Part shown: one piece after another, positions 7,465 through 16,925 of the stretch
How positions within the stretch are numbered: the stretch's first letter is position 1
Layout of the letters: each line of letters starts with the position of its first letter
Origin: Lacinutrix venerupis
Lineage (GTDB): Bacteria > Bacteroidota > Bacteroidia > Flavobacteriales > Flavobacteriaceae
NCBI RefSeq assembly: GCF_003663945.1
Contig: NZ_RCCH01000008.1
Span: 62,001-126,000, forward strand
Direction: 5' to 3'
Length of the DNA: 64,000 bases
The notes under the pieces: generated by a model
The model's input: only the letters and a program-made list of their open reading frames with translations
What the model was told of the DNA's origin: nothing
Databases searched by the model: none
Position numbers and translations under genes: made by a program

Positions 7465-9771
7465 ATGAATCAAGATTATATACAACCAGACAATTGGTCT
7501 ATAATTGAAGAAGGCTTTGATAAAGAAAGAGTAAAGTCGTCAGAAAGTTTATTTAGCATCGGAAATGGTGCTATGGGACAACGTGCTAATTTTGAAGAAC
7601 AATACACAGGTTCAACATTTCAAGGAAGCTACATTGCAGGCGTTTATTATCCTGACAAAACCAGAGTGGGTTGGTGGAAAAATGGTTATCCAGAGTATTT
7701 TGCTAAAGTATTAAATGCTCCAAATTGGATAGGTATTAATGTTGAAATTAATGGAGAACAACTCGATTTAAATAGCTGTGTTTCGGTTTCTAATTTTAGA
7801 AGAGAACTTAACATGCAAGAAGGTTGGTTGTCTAGATCGTTTACTGCAACGCTTCAAAATAAATTAGAAATTGAAGTGAAAGCACTTCGTTTTTTAAGCT
7901 TAGATTTAGATGAAGTTGGAGCTATAAATTACCAAGTAAAACCTTTAAATGGAGAAGCGACTATTAAGTTTCAACCGTATTTAGATTCAGGTATTACAAA
8001 TGAAGATACCAATTGGGATGACCAATTTTGGGATACTTTAAACGTAAGTACAGAAAACGAGCAAGCATTTATTGAAGCCAAAACCATGAAAACAGCTTTT
8101 CATACTTGTACATTTATGCAGTCTTCGGTTTTTGTAAATAAGACAAAACAAGAACAAACACCAAAAGTAGATAAACAAGCAAACACTGTTTCATTTACGT
8201 ATACAGTTTCTGTAAATTCAGGCGAAACTGCAAGCATCCAAAAGTTTGGTGGTTATACAGTAGATAGAAATCACGATAAGAATCAGTTAGTTGCTGCAGC
8301 TAAAAAAGCACTAGATACTGCTTCAGATTTAGGATTCAATGCACTTTTAAATAATCAAAAAGAGGCTTGGTCAAAAATCTGGGAAATGTCAGACATTACC
8401 ATCAATGGTGATGTAAAAGCACAACAAGGTATTCGTTTTAATATTTTCCAATTAAATCAAACCTATTTAGGGAAAGATTCTACCTTAAACATTGGACCAA
8501 AAGGATTTACAGGTGAAAAGTATGGAGGAAGTACCTATTGGGATACTGAAGCATATTGTATTCCTTTTTATATGGCTACCAAAGACCAACAAGTAGCTCG
8601 AAGCTTACTGCAATATCGTTATAATCACTTAGAAAAAGCGATTGAAAATGCAGAGAAATTAGGCTTCAAAAACGGAGCAGCATTATATCCAATGGTAACC
8701 ATGAATGGTGAAGAATGCCATAACGAATGGGAAATTACCTTTGAGGAAATCCACAGAAATGGAGCTATCGCATTTGCTATTTTTAACTACTATCGTTACA
8801 CAGGAGATTACAGCTATATTCCAGAAATGGGATTAGAAGTGCTTATTGGTATCGCTAGATTCTGGCAACAACGTTCTACTTTTTCTACAGATAAAAACAA
8901 GTATGTTATTTTAGGTGTTACTGGTCCTAATGAGTACGAAAACAACATCAATAATAACTGGTATACCAACTATTTAGCAAAATGGTGTATCGATTATGCA
9001 TTAGAGCAAATCGAAAAAGTAAAAGAAGGTCATCACGAAGATTATTTACGTATTGTTGGAAAAACAAAGATTACTCACGAAGAGTTACATGCTTGGAAAA
9101 AAGTAGCAGATAATATGTTTTTTCCTTATTCTGAAAAATACCAAGTATACTTACAACAAGATGGTTTTTTAGATAAAGAATTAATTACGGTTGCCGATTT
9201 ACCAAACGAAGATAGACCAATAAACCAAAAGTGGAGTTGGGACAGAATCTTACGTTCGCCTTACATCAAACAAGCAGATACGTTACAAGGTTTTTACTTC
9301 TTTGAAGATCAATTTTCAACCGAAGAATTAAAACGTCATTTCGATTTTTACGAGCCATTTACAGTACATGAAAGCTCATTGTCACCTTGTGTACACAGTA
9401 TTCAAGCTGCTAAATTAGACCAAATGGAACAAGCGTATACGTTCTATTTACGTACCTCTCGTTTAGATTTAGACGATTATAATAAAGAGGTAGAAGAAGG
9501 CTTACACATTACCAGTATGGCTGGAACTTGGATGAGTATTGTAGAAGGTTTTGGTGGTATGCGTGTTAAAAACGATACGCTACATTTTGAACCTCGTATT
9601 CCTAAAGAATGGAAAGCATATTCGTTTAAAGTAAACTTTAGAGATCAAATTTTGAAAGTGAATGTGTCACAAGCTGAAACAACTTTCGAGCTAGAAGGTA
9701 ATACAGATTTAAACATAATAATAAATAGTAATCCCTTAACTATTTCACCAAATAACTTGGTGAAAATTTAA
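7465..9771 (+). CDS. GH65 glycoside phosphorylase, probably maltose phosphorylase
   Basis: Cytoplasmic inverting phosphorylase that splits maltose with phosphate into glucose and beta-glucose-1-phosphate. The 768 residues match the usual GH65 length: N-terminal beta-sandwich (about 1-280, with SLFSIGNGAMGQRANFEE near the start), a linker, the (alpha/alpha)6 catalytic barrel (about 320-690) and a small C-terminal sheet. HNEWEITFEEIHRNG (from His419) contains the glutamate that acts as general acid, and GPNEYENNINNNWYTNY is a conserved substrate-site segment. There is no signal peptide. The adjacent beta-phosphoglucomutase supports a beta-G1P product. Trehalose or kojibiose phosphorylase activity is possible, but the amylases around it favour maltose. 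Confidence 0.92.
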   Translation: MNQDYIQPDNWSIIEEGFDKERVKSSESLFSIGNGAMGQRANFEEQYTGSTFQGSYIAGVYYPDKTRVGWWKNGYPEYFAKVLNAPNWIGINVEINGEQLDLNSCVSVSNFRRELNMQEGWLSRSFTATLQNKLEIEVKALRFLSLDLDEVGAINYQVKPLNGEATIKFQPYLDSGITNEDTNWDDQFWDTLNVSTENEQAFIEAKTMKTAFHTCTFMQSSVFVNKTKQEQTPKVDKQANTVSFTYTVSVNSGETASIQKFGGYTVDRNHDKNQLVAAAKKALDTASDLGFNALLNNQKEAWSKIWEMSDITINGDVKAQQGIRFNIFQLNQTYLGKDSTLNIGPKGFTGEKYGGSTYWDTEAYCIPFYMATKDQQVARSLLQYRYNHLEKAIENAEKLGFKNGAALYPMVTMNGEECHNEWEITFEEIHRNGAIAFAIFNYYRYTGDYSYIPEMGLEVLIGIARFWQQRSTFSTDKNKYVILGVTGPNEYENNINNNWYTNYLAKWCIDYALEQIEKVKEGHHEDYLRIVGKTKITHEELHAWKKVADNMFFPYSEKYQVYLQQDGFLDKELITVADLPNEDRPINQKWSWDRILRSPYIKQADTLQGFYFFEDQFSTEELKRHFDFYEPFTVHESSLSPCVHSIQAAKLDQMEQAYTFYLRTSRLDLDDYNKEVEEGLHITSMAGTWMSIVEGFGGMRVKNDTLHFEPRIPKEWKAYSFKVNFRDQILKVNVSQAETTFELEGNTDLNIIINSNPLTISPNNLVKI
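9743..9765. other. Perfect stem-loop across the 3' end of the GH65 gene
   Basis: TTTCACCAA (9743-9751) and TTGGTGAAA (9757-9765) form a nine-pair stem with a five-base loop that ends just before the stop codon. No U-tract follows, so mRNA end protection or partial attenuation before the amylase gene is more likely than termination. Confidence 0.4.
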
Positions 9772-9791
9772 AACTAAACACACTAATTAAA

Positions 9792-11711
9792 ATGAAAAAA
9801 TTAATACATCTAGCATTAATAATTTTAATTAGTGTTAGTTTTTCTTGTCAGAAGGAAACTGAAAAAACAAAAACTTCTGAAGTTGTACCCAAAGTTAAAA
9901 ACGACATTGAACGTATTGAACCGCCGCATTGGTGGACAGGTTTTAAAAATACTCAAGTGCAATTATTGGTGAAACATGCTAATATTTCGGAAGCAACACC
10001 TAGTATAAATTATGCAGGAGTTTCTATTGAAAAAGTGCATAAAGCAGATAGTCCTAATTATTTGTTTTTAGATCTTAATATTTTAGAAAGTACAAAAGCA
10101 GGACTATTCAATATTCATTTTAAATTTAATGAAGAAAAAGAACTCGTTCAAACTTATGAAATTAAAAATCGTTTAAAAGATACTTCTAGTTATCAGGGTT
10201 TTGATAGTACAGATGCTATTTACTTAATCACTCCAGATCGTTTTGCAAATGGAGATACTTCTAATGATATAAAGGAAGGTTTAAAGGAGAAAACAATCAA
10301 TAGAAAAGACGATTATGCACGTCATGGTGGTGATCTGCGAGGCATTATTCAGCATTTAGATTATATAGAGGAGATGGGTTTTACTCAAATTTGGTCTTGT
10401 CCTTTATTAACTAATGACATGGAAAGGTCTTCGTATCATGGTTACGCAATGACCGATTTTTACCAAGTAGATCCACGTTATGGAAGCTTAGAAGAATACC
10501 AAGAATTAGCTACAAAAGCGAAAGAAAAAGGTATCGGTTTAATCATGGACCAAGTGGCTAATCATTGCGGAAGTGCACATTGGTGGATGCAAGATTTACC
10601 GTTTAAAGATTGGGTGAACCAACAAGAGAGTTTTGAGAATAATAAACCATTAAATAACTCCAATCACAGACGTACAAGTAACCAAGATTTGTATGCTTCT
10701 AAACGCGATAAAAAAGAAATGGCAGAAGGTTGGTTTGTACCAACAATGCCAGATTTAAATCAACGTAATCCGTTTATGGCAAACTATATTATTCAAAATA
10801 GTATTTGGTGGATTGAAACACTAAATCTAAGCGGAATTCGTCAAGATACCTATCCTTATCCAGACAAAACATTTATGTCTAATTGGGCAGGAGCCATTAT
10901 GAGCGAGTACCCAAATTTTTCAATAGTTGGAGAAGAATGGAGTTATAATCCGTTACTTATTGCGTATTGGCAAGGTGGACATAAAAATAAGGATGGTTAC
11001 CAATCTAATCTAAAATCCACTATGGATTTTGCCATGCAAAGAAACATAGTTGAAGCTTTAAATGAAGCAGAAAAATGGGACACAGGATTGGTAAAAATGT
11101 ATGAAGGTTTAGCTAACGATTTTGCCTATGCATCACCAAAAGACATCATGATTTTTCCAGACAATCATGATATGAGTCGCATTTTTACACAATTAAAAGG
11201 AGATGTGCCTAATACCAAAATAGCCTTAAGTTATCTATTAACCTTACCTAGAATTCCGCAACTATATTACGGAACAGAAATCTTAATGAACGATTTTGAA
11301 AAACCAGGTGATCATGGTTTAATTCGTACCGATTTTCCTGGAGGTTGGCAAGATGATACTGTTAATGCATTTTCTGGTGAAGGTTTAACAGATGCGCAAA
11401 AAGACATGCAGCTATTCCTTAAAAAAGTATTGAATTACAGAAAGTCTAGTGATGCCATCCGCCATGGAAAAACCATCCATTTTGCACCATTTATGGGAAC
11501 GTATTTCTTATTTAGAGTTATTGAAGGCGAAACCGTTGTTTTAATCATTAATAAAAATGAAAAACCAATCACAATTGACTTAAATAGATATTCAGAAATA
11601 GGTTTAGATGGAAAACCATTAAACAATATAATAACTGGTGAAGTTGTTGGTTGGAATAACGAATTAACGTTGAAAGAAAGAGGTGTTTTATTACTAACTA
11701 CAAAAATATAA
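9792..11711 (+). CDS. GH13 alpha-amylase lipoprotein, SusA/neopullulanase-like
   Basis: 639-residue secreted glucan hydrolase. The signal peptide ends in a lipobox with Cys19 (SVSFSC-QKE). Residues about 35-125 (PPHWWTGFKNTQVQLLVKH) form the cyclomaltodextrinase/neopullulanase N-domain, 140-550 the GH13 barrel, and the rest a C-terminal sheet. Conserved blocks are visible: MDQVANHCG, SGIRQDTYP with nucleophile Asp352, VGEEWS with acid/base Glu381, and FPDNHDMSRI. It likely cleaves maltodextrins or pullulan in the periplasm or at the surface, as SusA does in Bacteroides. It starts 20 bases after the phosphorylase and is co-directional with three more glucan hydrolases. Confidence 0.92.
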   Translation: MKKLIHLALIILISVSFSCQKETEKTKTSEVVPKVKNDIERIEPPHWWTGFKNTQVQLLVKHANISEATPSINYAGVSIEKVHKADSPNYLFLDLNILESTKAGLFNIHFKFNEEKELVQTYEIKNRLKDTSSYQGFDSTDAIYLITPDRFANGDTSNDIKEGLKEKTINRKDDYARHGGDLRGIIQHLDYIEEMGFTQIWSCPLLTNDMERSSYHGYAMTDFYQVDPRYGSLEEYQELATKAKEKGIGLIMDQVANHCGSAHWWMQDLPFKDWVNQQESFENNKPLNNSNHRRTSNQDLYASKRDKKEMAEGWFVPTMPDLNQRNPFMANYIIQNSIWWIETLNLSGIRQDTYPYPDKTFMSNWAGAIMSEYPNFSIVGEEWSYNPLLIAYWQGGHKNKDGYQSNLKSTMDFAMQRNIVEALNEAEKWDTGLVKMYEGLANDFAYASPKDIMIFPDNHDMSRIFTQLKGDVPNTKIALSYLLTLPRIPQLYYGTEILMNDFEKPGDHGLIRTDFPGGWQDDTVNAFSGEGLTDAQKDMQLFLKKVLNYRKSSDAIRHGKTIHFAPFMGTYFLFRVIEGETVVLIINKNEKPITIDLNRYSEIGLDGKPLNNIITGEVVGWNNELTLKERGVLLLTTKI

Positions 11712-11720
11712 TTGTTTGTC

Positions 11721-11741
11721 ATTCCGCACTAGATGCGGAAT
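11721..11741. repeat. Short palindromic repeat-like hairpin (ATTCCGCA...TGCGGAAT)
   Basis: ATTCCGCA (11721-11728) pairs perfectly with TGCGGAAT (11734-11741) around a five-base loop. It lies in the gap between two glycosidase genes. An ATG inside the hairpin (11733) is in frame with the next gene and mimics an earlier start. This type of small intergenic palindrome is often dispersed in genomes; only one copy is seen in this window. Confidence 0.5.
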
Positions 11742-11759
11742 CCACAATCTAAAACAAAA

Positions 11760-14700
11760 ATGAAAAAACTAATATACATACTATCGCTTTTACTTGTTCA
11801 ATTCACCTTTGCTCAGGTAACCATAATAGTTGAAGCACTTCCAGAAGACACACCAAAAGACGCATCCCTATTTATTTCTGGAGATTTTGAAGGTTGGTCT
11901 GGCGGACACAAAGACTACCAATTACAATTTGTAAATGGTAAGCATCAAATAACACTTCCTAAAACAGAACAACGTATTTTATTTAAATTCACTTTGGGTA
12001 ATTGGGAGACTTCAGAAAGTACCAATACAGGAGAAGCAATAGATAACCGTATTTATAAATTTGACAAACCAAACGACACATTAAAGGTTAACATAGCAGG
12101 TTGGAGTCATTTGTTTGAAAATGAAGAACCTTCAACCGCTTCAAAAAACGTATCCATTATTTCTGAAAAATTTCATATACCACAACTTAACAGAGAACGT
12201 CGTGTTTGGATGTATTTACCACCAGATTATCATACTTCAAAGCAAGATTATCCTGTGGTTTATATGCATGATGGTCAAAATATTTTTGATGCTAGTACTT
12301 CGGGTTATGGCGAATGGAATGTAGACGAAACTTTAGACAAGCTATTTAAAGATAACTTAAAACTTATTGTTGTTGGTGTCGATAATGGCGAATCTAAACG
12401 TTTAGATGAATATTCTCCATGGACCAATGCTAAATATGGAGGTGGCGAAGGTGACGCATACGTCAATTTTATTGTCAATACACTAAAACCGTACATTGAT
12501 TCTAACTACAATACCAAAAAAGACAGAGCTAATACAGCCATTTTTGGTAGTTCTATGGGAGGTTTAATTTCGCATTATGCTGCTTTAAAACATCCAACAG
12601 TTTTTGGTAAAGTTGGTGTGTACTCGCCAGCCTTTTGGTTTGCTCCAGAAGTAAAACCTTTTACTGTATCTCATGCTAATCTTCAAAATACTAAAATGTA
12701 CTTTTTAGCAGGTGGAAAAGAAGGTGAGCATGCTGGTTATGATGAAATTAGCCAAACCGTTACAGATATGAATAGTATTATTTCTATTCTAAAAAATAAC
12801 GGTTTTCCTGAAAAAAATATACAATCTAAAGTCGTTCCTGAAGGAAAGCATAACGAAGCACTTTGGAGTAATAATTTTGCCGAAGCGATCACTTGGTTGT
12901 TTGAAGATGCTATTCAAAAAAGAGAATATAAATCTGTTGCATTCAAAAACAATCAATTACATATTCAGGTTTCAGATGGAAGCTATAAAATGCATTTTTA
13001 CCATCCTGAAATTATAGAAACTACATTTTTACCAACAGGTGAAACATTTAATAAAAAGTCACACGCTGTTGTTTTAGATCAAGTGCTTTCTGATGTGAAA
13101 TTTAATGAAACAAAAAATGAAATTACTTTTCAATCTGAAAAATTAACAGTAAAAATCACAAAATCACCTTTTCATATTTCCTATTGGAGAGATGGTAAAC
13201 AAGTCACTTCTGTAAAAAATGGCTATCAAAAAACAGACGATTTTGAAACCATTCACTTTAATTTAAAATCTGATGAAGTGTTATATGGTGGAGGCGCAAG
13301 AGCGTTAGGTATGAATCGACGTGGTATTCGTTTAGAATTGTACAACAAAGCGCATTATGGTTACGAAGATAGAAGTGAGTTAATGAATTACACCATGCCA
13401 ATGGTAGTGTCTTCCAACAAGTATTTAATTCATTTTGATAATGCACCAATTGGGTTTTTAGATTTAGATAGCAAAGCAGATAATACCCTAACGTACGAAA
13501 CGATTTCTGGAAGGAAAACCTATCAAGTAGTAGTTGGTGACTCTTGGTTAGATCTTACTAAAAACTACACCAAACTAACAGGCACACAACCTATGCCACC
13601 ACGTTGGGCTTTGGGTAATTTTTCTAGCCGATTTGGGTACCATTCGCAAGAAGAAGTAGAAACAACAGCTCAAAAGTTTAGAGACGAAGAGATTCCGTTA
13701 GATGCCATAATTATTGATATTTTTTGGTTCGGAAAAACCATTCAAGGTACTATGGGAAATCTAGCATTTGATCGCGATTCTTTTCCTAATCCGATGCAAA
13801 TGCTAAAAGGATTAAAAGACAATAACGTAAAAACAGTATTGGTAACAGAGCCGTTTGTGTTAACCACATCTAATCGTTGGGACGAAGCGGTAAAAGCAGA
13901 TGTTTTGGCTAAAGATTCTATAGGAAATCCGTTTACTTTCGATTTCTATTTTGGTAATACTGGTTTGATTGATATCTATAATCCGAAAGGAAAAAAATGG
14001 TTTCAAAACATTTACAAAGACTTGGCCAATTTAGGTGTTTCTGGTGTTTGGGGAGATTTAGGAGAACCAGAAGTACATCCTAAAGGATTACAACACGCAA
14101 CAGGAACAGCAGACGAAGTACATAATATTTATGGGCATCATTGGGCAGAATCTGTGCAAGAGATGTACACACAAAACTTTCCAAACACAAGACCGTTTAT
14201 TTTAATGCGTGCAGGAAGTTCTGGTTCACAACGTTTTGGTATGATTCCTTGGTCTGGTGATGTCAATAGAACTTGGGGAGGATTACAATCTCAACCAGAA
14301 ATTGCGCTGCAAATGGGACTGCAAGGGCTGGCGTATATGCATAGCGATTTAGGTGGATTTGCTGGTAATAATTTAGATGATGAGTTGTATGCACGATGGT
14401 TGCAATATGGCGTTTTTCAACCTATTTACAGACCACATGCACAAGAAGAAGTACCTGCAGAACCTGTTTTTAGAAGCGATAAAGCGAAAGCCTTAGCTAA
14501 AGCGTCTATCGAATTACGTTATAAATTACTACCTTATAACTACAATTTAGTTTTCGAAAATAACCAAACAGGTGCACCTTTAATGCGAGCCTTATTTTTT
14601 GAAGAAGAAGATAATGCGAAGTTGCAAACTATGGCTTCAACATACCTTTGGGGAAATGACTTTTTAGTGACACCAATTGTAAATCCAGAACAAAAAGAAG

Positions 14701-15236
14701 TAGAAGTTTACTTTCCTAAAAACAGTAATTGGTTTGATTTTTATACCAATAAAAAAGTGGAAGGTGGACAAACACTTACTGTTAAAACAGAAGAAAATAG
14801 CATTCCAACGTATGTTCGTGGTGGAGCATTTATTCCTTCAGCAAAACCAATGCAAAGTACTGCAGAATATAATGGAAACACCTTCGACTTACATTATTAT
14901 TTTGATGCTTCTGTAACTAATAGTAAAAGAGCTTTATACAATGATGATGGAGTAACTAATAATGCTTTTGAAAAAGGAAACTATGAAATTCTTCAATTTA
15001 AATCAGAAACAACAAATACATCTTTAGAATTCGATTTTCAAGCAGAAATAGGTGCAAATTACTCTGCATCAACAAAGACAATAGATGTGATAATTCACAA
15101 TTTTCCAAAAGCACCAAAACGCATAAAATTCAACAGAAAAAAAATAGAATTTAACTATAATGAAGTTTCAAAAACACTGACTTTTAAGGTGAATTGGAAT
15201 ACTTCAAAAGAGGTTGAAGCACAAATTAAATATTAA
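11760..15236 (+). CDS. Two-enzyme fusion: alpha/beta-hydrolase (esterase) plus GH31 alpha-glucosidase
   Basis: Secreted protein of 1158 residues. I place the start at ATG 11760, which directly begins a signal peptide (MKKLIYILSLLLVQFTFAQ); an in-frame ATG at 11733 lies inside a palindromic hairpin and would prepend nine unrelated residues. Residues about 20-115 look like a carbohydrate-binding beta-sandwich (LFISGDFEGWSGG). Residues 130-390 form an esterase D/CE1-type hydrolase with FGSSMGG (Ser265). Residues about 430-1150 are GH31, with GVWGDLGEPE (nucleophile Asp766) and WSGDVNRTWGGL. The GH31 part should release glucose from alpha-glucan ends. The esterase may remove acyl groups or may simply be structural. 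Both active sites look intact. Confidence 0.9.
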   Translation: MKKLIYILSLLLVQFTFAQVTIIVEALPEDTPKDASLFISGDFEGWSGGHKDYQLQFVNGKHQITLPKTEQRILFKFTLGNWETSESTNTGEAIDNRIYKFDKPNDTLKVNIAGWSHLFENEEPSTASKNVSIISEKFHIPQLNRERRVWMYLPPDYHTSKQDYPVVYMHDGQNIFDASTSGYGEWNVDETLDKLFKDNLKLIVVGVDNGESKRLDEYSPWTNAKYGGGEGDAYVNFIVNTLKPYIDSNYNTKKDRANTAIFGSSMGGLISHYAALKHPTVFGKVGVYSPAFWFAPEVKPFTVSHANLQNTKMYFLAGGKEGEHAGYDEISQTVTDMNSIISILKNNGFPEKNIQSKVVPEGKHNEALWSNNFAEAITWLFEDAIQKREYKSVAFKNNQLHIQVSDGSYKMHFYHPEIIETTFLPTGETFNKKSHAVVLDQVLSDVKFNETKNEITFQSEKLTVKITKSPFHISYWRDGKQVTSVKNGYQKTDDFETIHFNLKSDEVLYGGGARALGMNRRGIRLELYNKAHYGYEDRSELMNYTMPMVVSSNKYLIHFDNAPIGFLDLDSKADNTLTYETISGRKTYQVVVGDSWLDLTKNYTKLTGTQPMPPRWALGNFSSRFGYHSQEEVETTAQKFRDEEIPLDAIIIDIFWFGKTIQGTMGNLAFDRDSFPNPMQMLKGLKDNNVKTVLVTEPFVLTTSNRWDEAVKADVLAKDSIGNPFTFDFYFGNTGLIDIYNPKGKKWFQNIYKDLANLGVSGVWGDLGEPEVHPKGLQHATGTADEVHNIYGHHWAESVQEMYTQNFPNTRPFILMRAGSSGSQRFGMIPWSGDVNRTWGGLQSQPEIALQMGLQGLAYMHSDLGGFAGNNLDDELYARWLQYGVFQPIYRPHAQEEVPAEPVFRSDKAKALAKASIELRYKLLPYNYNLVFENNQTGAPLMRALFFEEEDNAKLQTMASTYLWGNDFLVTPIVNPEQKEVEVYFPKNSNWFDFYTNKKVEGGQTLTVKTEENSIPTYVRGGAFIPSAKPMQSTAEYNGNTFDLHYYFDASVTNSKRALYNDDGVTNNAFEKGNYEILQFKSETTNTSLEFDFQAEIGANYSASTKTIDVIIHNFPKAPKRIKFNRKKIEFNYNEVSKTLTFKVNWNTSKEVEAQIKY

Positions 15237-15243
15237 ATTTAAA

Positions 15244-16917
15244 ATGAAGAAAAGCATACTTTTAATTGCAATAGCTATTCTTGCTTTCAGTTGTAAAACT
15301 GATAAAAAAGCAAATCAAGATATCGCAGAAAACAAGAAAAAAGAAGAAATTAAAATGCCTTTTGTTTGGGAAGCTGCAAATGTCTATTTTTTATTAACCG
15401 ATCGTTTTAATAATGGTGACAAAACCAACGATGTTAATTATAACCGAACCAAAGAAACTGCTGTGTTACGTGGTTTTGAAGGTGGCGATTTACAAGGAAT
15501 TACCCAAAAAATAGAATCTGGTTATTTCACCAATTTAGGAATCAATGCTATTTGGATGTCACCAATTGTTGAGCAAATTCACGGTGCAACCGATGAAGGT
15601 ACAGGAAACACTTATGGTTTTCATGGCTATTGGACTAAAGATTGGACCAACATCGACGCTAATTTAGGAACTAAAGCAGATCTACAAAATCTAGTTGATG
15701 CTGCACATAAAAAAGGTATTCGTGTATTGTTAGATGCAGTAATTAATCACACAGGTCCTGTTACAGAGCAAGATCCTGTTTGGCCAAGTGATTGGGTAAG
15801 AACAGAACCACAATGTAGTTATGATAATTACGAAAACACGGTTTCTTGTACTTTGGTGAAAAACCTTCCAGACATTAAAACCGAAAGTAATGAAGCTGTA
15901 GAATTACCACCACAATTAGTAGAAAAATGGAAAGCCGAAGGTCGTTATGACCAAGAAGTTGCAGAGCTAGATGCGTTTTTTAAAGCCACAGGTCATCCTC
16001 GTGCTCCTCGTTTTTATATCATGAAATGGTTGAGCGACTACATTACAGATTTTGGTATTGATGGTTACAGAGTAGATACTGTTAAACACACAGAAGTTTT
16101 TGTTTGGCAAGAGTTTAAAGACGTTTGTGATAACGCTTTCGCGGAATTTAAGCAGCAAAACCCAAACAAAGTTTTAGATGATAATACTTTTTACTTGGTT
16201 GGGGAAGTGTATAATTACGGAATTTCAGCAGGAAAAGCTTTCGATTTTGGCGATAAAAAAGTCAACTATTTTGATGATGCTTTTAATAGCTTAATCAATT
16301 TTGAATTTAAATGGAATGCAGCACAGCAAACCTACGAAGAGCAATTCAAAAAATACGATAGTCTATTACATACCAACCTAAAAGATTATGGAGTACTAAA
16401 CTATTTGACCTCTCATGACGATGGACAACCTTTTGATAAAAACAGAGAAAAAACCTACGAAACAGCAACACGATTATTACTCTCTCCAGGAGCTTCACAA
16501 GTATATTATGGAGACGAATCTGCAAGAGATTTGACTATAGAAGGCACTGTTGGAGATGCTACTTTAAGAAGTTTTATGAATTGGAATGAAATAGCACAGC
16601 AACAAGACTTGTTAATCCATTGGCAAAAATTAGGTCAGTTTAGACGTAATCATCCTTCGGTTGGAGCAGGAAAACATACCATGCTAAGCAATACACCTTA
16701 CCTTTTTAGCAGGAGTTATGCTAAAGACGATTTTAAAGATGAAGTAGTTATTGGTATCGATATTCCTAAAGGAAAACATACTATCGATGTGTCTTCAGTA
16801 TTTAACGAAGCCTCGCAAATTAAAGACTTCTATTCTGGAGAAATTCTAGAAGTTACAAACGGAAACATTACAATTGAAACAGAATCTAACATCCTATTAT
16901 TAGAAAATATTAAATAA
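15244..16917 (+). CDS. GH13 alpha-amylase-family lipoprotein
   Basis: 557-residue glucan hydrolase exported as a lipoprotein. The start at ATG 15244 gives a clean signal peptide with lipobox Cys17 (LAFSC-KTD); longer in-frame starts overlap the previous gene. The GH13 barrel shows LLTDRFNNGDKTND, DAVINHTG, GYRVDTVKH with nucleophile Asp278, VGEVYNYG with acid/base Glu321, and YLTSHDDGQ. An insert near residues 170-265 after the second motif (including CSYDNYENTVSC, a possible disulfide) sets it apart from its two GH13 neighbours. The gene follows the GH31 fusion after seven bases. It probably cuts internal alpha-1,4 bonds of starch outside the cytoplasm; the exact product spectrum is not readable. 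Confidence 0.91.
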   Translation: MKKSILLIAIAILAFSCKTDKKANQDIAENKKKEEIKMPFVWEAANVYFLLTDRFNNGDKTNDVNYNRTKETAVLRGFEGGDLQGITQKIESGYFTNLGINAIWMSPIVEQIHGATDEGTGNTYGFHGYWTKDWTNIDANLGTKADLQNLVDAAHKKGIRVLLDAVINHTGPVTEQDPVWPSDWVRTEPQCSYDNYENTVSCTLVKNLPDIKTESNEAVELPPQLVEKWKAEGRYDQEVAELDAFFKATGHPRAPRFYIMKWLSDYITDFGIDGYRVDTVKHTEVFVWQEFKDVCDNAFAEFKQQNPNKVLDDNTFYLVGEVYNYGISAGKAFDFGDKKVNYFDDAFNSLINFEFKWNAAQQTYEEQFKKYDSLLHTNLKDYGVLNYLTSHDDGQPFDKNREKTYETATRLLLSPGASQVYYGDESARDLTIEGTVGDATLRSFMNWNEIAQQQDLLIHWQKLGQFRRNHPSVGAGKHTMLSNTPYLFSRSYAKDDFKDEVVIGIDIPKGKHTIDVSSVFNEASQIKDFYSGEILEVTNGNITIETESNILLLENIK

Positions 16918-16925
16918 ACACTCAC

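Noticed and set aside
15214-15243. TTG start for the second GH13 lipoprotein
   Set aside because: It overlaps the GH31 gene and displaces the lipoprotein signal peptide starting at ATG 15244.
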